Below are positions 33,921-38,530 of a DNA stretch of 38,530 nucleotides, piece by piece. Below the pieces are notes generated by a model, which worked only from the letters and a program-made list of their open reading frames with translations, was not told where the DNA came from and searched no databases. The DNA comes from UBA6109 sp964506465 (GTDB lineage: Bacteria > Desulfobacterota > Syntrophia > Syntrophales > UBA6109), in NCBI GenBank assembly GCA_964506465.1, contig CAZDLM010000027.1, positions 1-38,530 of the forward strand, read 5' to 3'. Position 1 is the first letter of the stretch; each line of letters starts with the position of its first letter. Made by a program: the position numbers and the translations under genes.

Positions 33921-34340
33921 TTGAAAGAAGATATTCAAAGACTGGGACTGAAGGCAACGCCGCAGCGGATGGCGATTCTGGAATATTTGAGCGGCAACAA
34001 GACCCATCCGGCAGCGGAGGATGTTTACGTGACGCTGCTCGGCAGGTATCCGGGGCTTTCGCGCACCACCGTTTATAACGTGATGACCAAGCTCGTCGAA
34101 AGAAACGTCGTCAGAGAACTGGATATCGATCCGGACAGAAAAAGGTTCGACACCTTCACGGAGCCGCACGATCATTTCTACTGCCGGTCCTGCGGGAAGG
34201 TCTACGACGTGGAGGATGAGGCCGTCGCCGCGGCACGGCTGGAGAACGGCAGCAAGAAAAACATGAACGGGCATCAGGTTGAAGGGCTCAGTGTGAATTT
34301 TACTGGAGTTTGCAGGGAATGCAGTTCCGCTGTTTCCTGA
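33921..34340 (+). CDS. perR: PerR-like Fur-family peroxide/metal regulator
   Basis: This is a 139-residue metal-dependent repressor. The winged-helix N-terminus has LGLKATPQRMAILEYL and GLSRTTVYNVMTKL (recognition helix). All five ligands of the B. subtilis PerR sensor site have counterparts: His in KTHPAAEDVY, Asp in KRFDTF, two His in EPHDHFYC, and Asp in GKVYDVE, where Fur proteins usually have Glu. Two CxxC pairs (CRSC and CREC) form the structural zinc site. This favours peroxide sensing by metal-catalysed His oxidation. The frame is open from an ATG at 33840, but that start lacks a ribosome site and runs through the presumed promoter; a TTG at 33921 gives the family N-terminus. The true start is uncertain. 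It precedes the pilus cluster by 78 bp on the same strand. Confidence 0.85.
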   Translation: MKEDIQRLGLKATPQRMAILEYLSGNKTHPAAEDVYVTLLGRYPGLSRTTVYNVMTKLVERNVVRELDIDPDRKRFDTFTEPHDHFYCRSCGKVYDVEDEAVAAARLENGSKKNMNGHQVEGLSVNFTGVCRECSSAVS

Positions 34341-34418
34341 AGAGAAGTTGAAAGACTCGAGGGATCCGCGCGAATTGAGAAAAAAATAGAAACAGGCTAA
34401 AAAGAAAAGGAGAAAACC

Positions 34419-34892
34419 ATGAAAAAGTATTTGGCGGCATTGGCGGGAGTGGCGTTTCTGGCTGTGACGGCGGGCGGCGTGTACGCAGGGTCCGCAAACG
34501 ATGCGGTGCCGGTTTCGGCAACGGTGAAAGCGGTTTGCAAGGTTACGAGTGTCGGAGCGATCGCTTTCGGCGATGTGGACGCAGTCGCCGATGCGGGCGG
34601 GAAAAGCGCAGACATCACGGCGCCGGGAATCTATTGCACGAAGAATGCCTCGGTGAAGGTGAACGACAACAAGGGCGCGAGAACGAACTATACCATGTCG
34701 GATGGTACGAATATGCTGACATATTCCGTGAGCTATACTAAAGATCCGACGACGATAACAGGCCAGGGCATGGGGACGAGCATCGGTTCGGCGGAGTACC
34801 TAAATCTTACGGGCAGCCTTGCCGCCGGGGCCCTGGATAACGTGCCCGCAGGGACCTACACGGATACGCTGACCCTGACCGTTACTTACTGA
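34419..34892 (+). CDS. Spore coat protein U (SCPU) domain pilus subunit
   Basis: This 157-residue secreted protein has a Sec signal peptide (cleavage near GVYAG, about 23-24). The single SCPU/Csu-type pilin domain begins VPVSATVKAVCKV and has paired cysteines (CKV; YCTK), the motif FGDVDAVADAGGK and the C-terminal donor/acceptor-strand edge AGALDNVPAGTYTDTLTLTVTY. As the first and smallest subunit gene of the cluster, with a strong ribosome site (AAAGGAG), it is the best candidate for the major pilin (CsuA/B-like). Folding should depend on the chaperone encoded three genes downstream. Confidence 0.88.
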   Translation: MKKYLAALAGVAFLAVTAGGVYAGSANDAVPVSATVKAVCKVTSVGAIAFGDVDAVADAGGKSADITAPGIYCTKNASVKVNDNKGARTNYTMSDGTNMLTYSVSYTKDPTTITGQGMGTSIGSAEYLNLTGSLAAGALDNVPAGTYTDTLTLTVTY

Positions 34893-34978
34893 GAAATCTC
34901 TGAACGGACGTGCCTGCTGCCCGGATTCCTCCGCGGTGGGGCACGGCCCATCGATGAAACCGACAGGTTGGACCGTCT

Positions 34979-35512
34979 ATGAAGAAGCTGGTTTGCCTTT
35001 TCACCCTGATCGCCGCTCTTGCTGTTGCGGCGGGAGAATCTTCCGCCGCAACAAAGACGGGGTTTGTCTCGGTCGTCGTCACGGTCAACGCCCGGGTGAA
35101 TGGTTCCCTGCAGGAATCGCAGCGCGTCAATTTCGGCAACCAGCTCGTCATCGACCCGCAGGCCGGGGGCGATATCATCTTTTTGCCCACGTCCGACCAG
35201 ATCATGAAGGGCACCAGCGGCACGGTCTACAAGATCAAGGTGTCGAGCGTGAACGGTACGGCCGTCAACCAGGCCTGCACCGCCAACGGCGTGAGCGGCA
35301 TGAAACTGCGCTCCGCGAACTCGCCCGGGGACACCATCCCCTATACGTTCATGTGCGCCGGCGACACGGAGGGGACCGGACAGTTCCGGGGTGCGGGATT
35401 CAATACGCCCCGGGCCCTGGGCATCGGCATCAAGGTCGCGGGAGCGGACGCCGAAGCGGCCATGGCCCATTCGGATTACAGCGACACGATCACCCTGATG
35501 GTCAGTTATTGA
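34979..35512 (+). CDS. SCPU-like minor pilus subunit
   Basis: This 177-residue secreted protein has a signal peptide ending ESSAA (about residue 24). The beta-rich domain is more divergent than the first subunit: TGFVSVVVTVNARVNG at the start, two cysteines (QACTANG; TFMCAGD), and the terminal strand SDYSDTITLMVSY that matches the family ending. It lies 86 bp after the first subunit gene and 96 bp before the Ig-SCPU gene. The ribosome site is weak. Position and ending support a CsuA/CsuB-type minor subunit. Confidence 0.8.
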   Translation: MKKLVCLFTLIAALAVAAGESSAATKTGFVSVVVTVNARVNGSLQESQRVNFGNQLVIDPQAGGDIIFLPTSDQIMKGTSGTVYKIKVSSVNGTAVNQACTANGVSGMKLRSANSPGDTIPYTFMCAGDTEGTGQFRGAGFNTPRALGIGIKVAGADAEAAMAHSDYSDTITLMVSY

Positions 35513-35608
35513 CGGGCCGGACCCGGGACTTCCCTGCTGTATTCTGCAAGAAAGGAGAGCTGACGCAGTCTCCTTTTTCTGCTTTTGACCCATGAGGACG
35601 GAAAACTC

Positions 35609-36748
35609 ATGCGCATGCAGAGCCTCAAACGATTATCGATATGCCTCCTGCTTCTTCCGGGGCTCATGGTTCTTGCCGGCACAACTCAGGCGGCAACGAC
35701 GCTGACGCCTTCGAGTGGGGCAATTTCTCTCAATGCCAACGTGGGCGTGGCATATACCTCCACGACGACTCTTGAGGCTTCCGGAGGCTCTGTAAACAAG
35801 AATTTCCCCTATACCTGGTCATCGTCGAATCTGCCCGCGGGGCTTTCGCTGACCCCTTCCGGAACCAATAATGCAAACTGCAACATTACGGGAACCCCCA
35901 CCGTTTCCGGCGCCAATCTCAGCTTCCAAGTCACCGTACAAGACAAGAAAAACGTCTCGGCAACGGGCAGCTACACGATCACGATCCTCGGCGGTTGCTC
36001 CTTTGTCGGCGGGAGCACCGGCGCCATTGCCTTCGGCGGCATCGATCCCACCTCCCCGTCCGCAGTCCTGGGCACGGTCACTACGCCGCAGTTCACCTGC
36101 GCCCCGGCCGGCACGGCCTACACGATATCGGCAAACCCGGCAAGCAACTGGCAGTTGACCTCCGGCTCGAACACGCTGAGCTACACCCTCGGTGTTGCCC
36201 CCAGCGGGACGTATACCGGCACGCCGGTGAACCTGTTCACGTCAACCGGCAGCAGCATCGCCCAGGGCCAGTTCGTCAACGCACGAGCCGGGAATTACGT
36301 CAACGCCTCCCCTGTGAACGTCACCATCGGCTATACCGGAGGATCGATCGTCGCCTCTCTACCGGCAGGCAGCGTCACCGCCGCGGTGCAGAATGCCTGC
36401 GCCGTGACCGGCGGCTCTTCCGTGAGCTTCGGCGACGTGGACGCTGTGGCCCATGCCGGGGGAAAGACTGCGTCGGCAACCCCGCCTTCGATCCGGTGCA
36501 CCATGGGAAGCGCGGTGAACGTAACGAGAGACAACGGCCTGAACTACTCCGGTTCGCTGCGGTTGAAGGATGCGGCGTCAAATTACATCCCTTACAGCCT
36601 CAGTTTCGCCGGTTCGCTGACCGGCGCCGGCGGAGTCTCGGACATCGGCGGCAGCCTGAGTCTGGGCGCAACGATGCCCGCCGGAGCGCTTGACAACGCA
36701 CCCGCCGGCATGTATAGCGATACCGTAACATTAACGATAAGTTATTGA
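35609..36748 (+). CDS. Ig-like domain plus two SCPU domains: minor pilus subunit or adhesin
   Basis: This secreted protein of about 379 residues has a signal peptide ending GTTQA. An N-terminal putative-Ig (He_PIG-like) domain carries the marker run FPYTWSSSNLPAGLSLTPSG and ITGTPTVSGANLSFQVTVQD (about 50-125). Two SCPU-type domains follow (about 127-247 and 255-379), each with its own cysteine pair; the second is a close paralogue of the first subunit (FGDVDAVAHAGGK; AGALDNAPAGMYSDTVTLTISY). ATG at 35609 is chosen over an upstream in-frame TTG (35585) because it leads straight into the signal peptide. A tip adhesin or stalk subunit with a stand-off Ig domain is inference. Confidence 0.85.
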   Translation: MRMQSLKRLSICLLLLPGLMVLAGTTQAATTLTPSSGAISLNANVGVAYTSTTTLEASGGSVNKNFPYTWSSSNLPAGLSLTPSGTNNANCNITGTPTVSGANLSFQVTVQDKKNVSATGSYTITILGGCSFVGGSTGAIAFGGIDPTSPSAVLGTVTTPQFTCAPAGTAYTISANPASNWQLTSGSNTLSYTLGVAPSGTYTGTPVNLFTSTGSSIAQGQFVNARAGNYVNASPVNVTIGYTGGSIVASLPAGSVTAAVQNACAVTGGSSVSFGDVDAVAHAGGKTASATPPSIRCTMGSAVNVTRDNGLNYSGSLRLKDAASNYIPYSLSFAGSLTGAGGVSDIGGSLSLGATMPAGALDNAPAGMYSDTVTLTISY

Positions 36749-36914
36749 TCTGCATCCCCGGACATCCGCGCGATGACAGTGACCGTCGTGCGGGGTGGCC
36801 GAATGCGGAGGGCGGTTGTCTCCGGGGCGGACGGGATGAGGCAACGGGGATCGATCCGGAATCCATGTGAGCGGCCGGAGAAGAATAATCCCTTTCGGGC
36901 GGCGAGGCGGTTCT

Positions 36915-37745
36915 ATGAAGAAGGCTTGCGGTAGAATCTTTTTATCTGCAGGGAAGAAGGAAGCGGCGCCGCGGGCGCCCGGCCTGTGGGGGGCGGCGTT
37001 CCTGGCATTGCTGCTGACGGCGGCATGGGTTCCCCCGGCTCCGGCAGCGGATTTCCAGATCCAGCCCATGACCATGGACCTGGGCCGCAACGCCAAGAGC
37101 GGCGTTTTCTCCGTGATCAATACCGGCAAGGAAAAGATCGACTTCCAGGTGTCGCTGCAGGAATGGGGTCAGGACGAAAGCGGCAAGGACGTCTATGCGG
37201 AAACGAAGGACATCGTCTTCTTCCCGAAGGTGATGTCCGTGGAGCCGAACTCCCAGCGGGCGATCCGCATCGGCCTCAAGGGGCCGATCGCCGTGAAGGA
37301 AAAGACCTACCGCATCTTCGTCCAGGAGATTCCGACGCCGAAGAAGTCGGCCGAAGACCCAACGGCAAAGATCAGGGCCGGCGTATCGATCGCTTTCCGG
37401 TTCGCCATGCCGATTTTTGTGAAACCGGCGCAGCCGCAGGAAGGTTTCGCCGTAAGCGGCATCGACATGGCCAAGGGAACCATCCAGACGCATATCAAGA
37501 ATACGGGCAATGTCCATGTCAAGCTGCGCAATGTGAAATTCACCGGCAGGAACGACGCCGGAGAAGAGATCTTCTCGAAGGAAGTCGCCGGCTGGTATAT
37601 CCTGCAGGGCCTGTCGCTGCCCTATAAGACCGACATTCCGCAGGACCTGTGCGGGAAGCTGGCCAAGATCGACGTGAGCGCGCAAACGGAAAAGGACACG
37701 GCCACCGGAACCTTCAACGTCCAGAGCGCCATGTGCGCACCGTGA
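36915..37745 (+). CDS. Periplasmic pilus chaperone (PapD/CsuC-like)
   Basis: This 276-residue secreted protein has a long, basic N-region and a signal peptide ending PAPA just before ADFQIQPMTMDLG. It has two Ig-like domains: the first contains the strand pattern MTMDLGRNAKSGVFSVINTG, VEPNSQRAIRIGLKG (G1-strand region) and KTYRIFVQEIPTPKK (subunit-binding Arg/Lys area); the second begins near VKPAQPQEG. In chaperone-usher systems it completes the pilin fold by donor-strand complementation. The ATG at 36915 has GAGG 7 bp upstream, preferred over an in-frame start at 36867. It lies 166 bp after the Ig-SCPU gene. Confidence 0.92.
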   Translation: MKKACGRIFLSAGKKEAAPRAPGLWGAAFLALLLTAAWVPPAPAADFQIQPMTMDLGRNAKSGVFSVINTGKEKIDFQVSLQEWGQDESGKDVYAETKDIVFFPKVMSVEPNSQRAIRIGLKGPIAVKEKTYRIFVQEIPTPKKSAEDPTAKIRAGVSIAFRFAMPIFVKPAQPQEGFAVSGIDMAKGTIQTHIKNTGNVHVKLRNVKFTGRNDAGEEIFSKEVAGWYILQGLSLPYKTDIPQDLCGKLAKIDVSAQTEKDTATGTFNVQSAMCAP

Positions 37746-37809
37746 TCTCCCTGCGTCTCCAATCGTCAATCAAGGGGTGATGTCGCCGGCCTCGAAAAAA
37801 GTCATCCCT

Positions 37810-37881
37810 GTCACCCTGAGCCTGTCGAAGGGTGAAGTAGGTTGTTGATATAACCGCATGCTTCGACAAGCTCAGCATGAC
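37810..37881. repeat. 72-bp imperfect palindrome between chaperone and usher genes
   Basis: The left arm GTCACCCTGAGCCTGTCGAAGGGTG (37810-37834) is largely the reverse complement of the right arm CATGCTTCGACAAGCTCAGCATGAC (37857-37881), with a 22-bp centre. The right arm recurs at 6035-6059. The ATG at 37877 that opens the usher reading frame lies inside the right arm. Confidence 0.75.
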
Positions 37882-38530
37882 ATTTTCATCAGTTTTCGGC
37901 TTTTTACGAGTTCGTCAATGTTGCCGGGTAAAACTTTTTTTTTTGATCGGGCTTTGCCTGTCCGCCCTCTTCTTTTTGATTGCAGTCTCACCTCTTGATG
38001 CAGACGCGGCGGAGGCGGCCTCCGCCCCCGCAGGCGCAGCCGCGAAGAGACCGGAACAGGGCCCGGCGCCCCCCCCTTCCCCCTCCTCCATGACGTCCAT
38101 CGTCGTCAGCGTCACCGTCAACACCGTACCCAGGGGCGACATCTTCGCCGAACTCGACGACCGGCACAACCTCTATCTCGGCACGGAAGACGCCAAGACT
38201 CTGAAACTGCAGTATGCAGAAGGACAAGTCGTCGTCGTCCGGGGCGACGAGTCCTACGTCCCGCTCGGCGCGCTCCTGGACGTGACCAGCACGTTCGATG
38301 AGCAGAAATTGACCCTGACCATCGTCGGCAAGACCACGGAATCGGGCCGGACCGCCGTCGATCTTTTTTCCCTGCAGAGTTCGGCCAAGAACATCTACCA
38401 TCCGCGGGAAACGAGCGCCTTCCTCAATTACGGCGTGAATTACTATCACTCGAGTTCCGGCGGCAGGGATTCCTATTCCGTGACGAACAAACTGGGTCTG
38501 AGCTCCCATGACGTTTTCTTCACGTCCGAT
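37877..38530 (+). CDS. Outer-membrane usher of a Csu-type pilus (5' part, cut by window edge)
   Basis: The frame stays open for 218 codons to the window edge. It has a hydrophobic signal segment (KLFFLIGLCLSALFFLIAVS, then DADAAEA), an Ala/Pro-rich linker, and an N-terminal usher domain with MTSIVVSVTVNTVPRGDIFAEL, LYLGTEDAKTLKL and SYVPLGALLD, followed by the start of the barrel (ETSAFLNYGVNYYHSSS). Ushers form the outer-membrane pore that receives chaperone-subunit complexes. The only in-frame ATG (37877) lies in a dispersed repeat without a ribosome site. A second ATG at 37918 would give the cleaner leader MLPGKTFFLIG if the T10 tract (37935-37944) had nine T. TTG at 37943 is a third option. 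A C8 tract is in the linker. Confidence 0.82.
   Translation, partial: MTFSSVFGFLRVRQCCRVKLFFLIGLCLSALFFLIAVSPLDADAAEAASAPAGAAAKRPEQGPAPPPSPSSMTSIVVSVTVNTVPRGDIFAELDDRHNLYLGTEDAKTLKLQYAEGQVVVVRGDESYVPLGALLDVTSTFDEQKLTLTIVGKTTESGRTAVDLFSLQSSAKNIYHPRETSAFLNYGVNYYHSSSGGRDSYSVTNKLGLSSHDVFFTSD
37935..37944 (+). repeat. T10 homopolymer tract in the usher signal-peptide region
   Basis: Ten consecutive T follow AAAC. Loss of one T joins ATG 37918 in frame to the usher; with ten T that ATG reaches a stop codon after 26 codons. Such tracts are classical slippage sites and also common sequencing-error sites. Confidence 0.8.

Noticed and set aside
34376..34405. TTGAGA-N17-TAAAAA as promoter of the first pilus subunit
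   Set aside because: Transcription would begin at or inside the ribosome site, leaving almost no leader; read-through from perR or an upstream promoter is more likely.
37877..38530. Usher as a definite pseudogene caused by frameshift
   Set aside because: An in-frame ATG at 37877 keeps the frame open to the window edge, so inactivation is not required by the sequence; it is reported as a possible switch or error instead.

Overview
The window (38,530 bp, GC-rich, no rRNA or tRNA seen) looks like chromosomal DNA of an anaerobic, Gram-negative deltaproteobacterium (Desulfobacterota), perhaps a Syntrophus/Smithella relative. This is an inference from LptF/LptG and lipid A modification genes (outer membrane), a sigma-54 regulator, a DUF502 protein, many small lipoproteins and short dispersed intergenic palindromes. 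No marker gene proves the taxonomy. One 21-base run of N (20468-20488) marks an assembly gap inside ahcY.

Layout. 1-214: tandem copies of a short inverted-repeat element ending at the stop codon of a GspE/PilB-type ATPase (minus). 2073-5821: a large hybrid sensor kinase and a UspA-type protein (plus). 6074-13525 (minus): a DUF4136-like lipoprotein downstream of a compact, mostly overlapping arn operon (arnT-arnB-arnC-formyltransferase-decarboxylase-arnD) for adding 4-amino-4-deoxy-L-arabinose to lipid A; the two halves of ArnA are separate genes. 13780-16907 (plus): a crotonase-family protein, then lptF-lptG of the LPS exporter. 16916-21507 (minus): DUF502 membrane protein, ahcY, a caspase-domain lipoprotein and a smaller lipoprotein with matching N- and C-terminal parts. 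21737-22333: alanine-rich helical lipoprotein with a clear promoter and terminator. 22433-25357 (minus): SDR dehydrogenase, orphan branched-chain-amino-acid-type binding protein, FAH-family hydrolase. 25749-27271 (plus): YhhN membrane protein, cold shock protein with a long leader, RRM protein. 27460-31395: glycogen phosphorylase and pyruvate kinase, 15 bp apart. 31665-33701: REC-GAF-AAA+-Fis sigma-54 activator. 33921-34340: PerR-like regulator. 34419 to the right edge: a Csu-type chaperone-usher pilus cluster (three spore-coat-U-type subunit genes, chaperone, truncated usher).

How it fits together. Much of the window is envelope biology: LPS export, lipid A modification, lipoproteins and surface pili. 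The most unusual items are (i) the lipoprotein pair in which a caspase-like protease domain sits between an N-terminal domain and a doubled SHOCT-like tail that its neighbour shares without the protease, and (ii) the 5' end of the usher gene, where the only in-frame ATG lies in a dispersed palindrome and is followed by a T10 tract; one base fewer would switch translation to another ATG with a good signal peptide. That suggests either phase variation or a homopolymer sequencing error.
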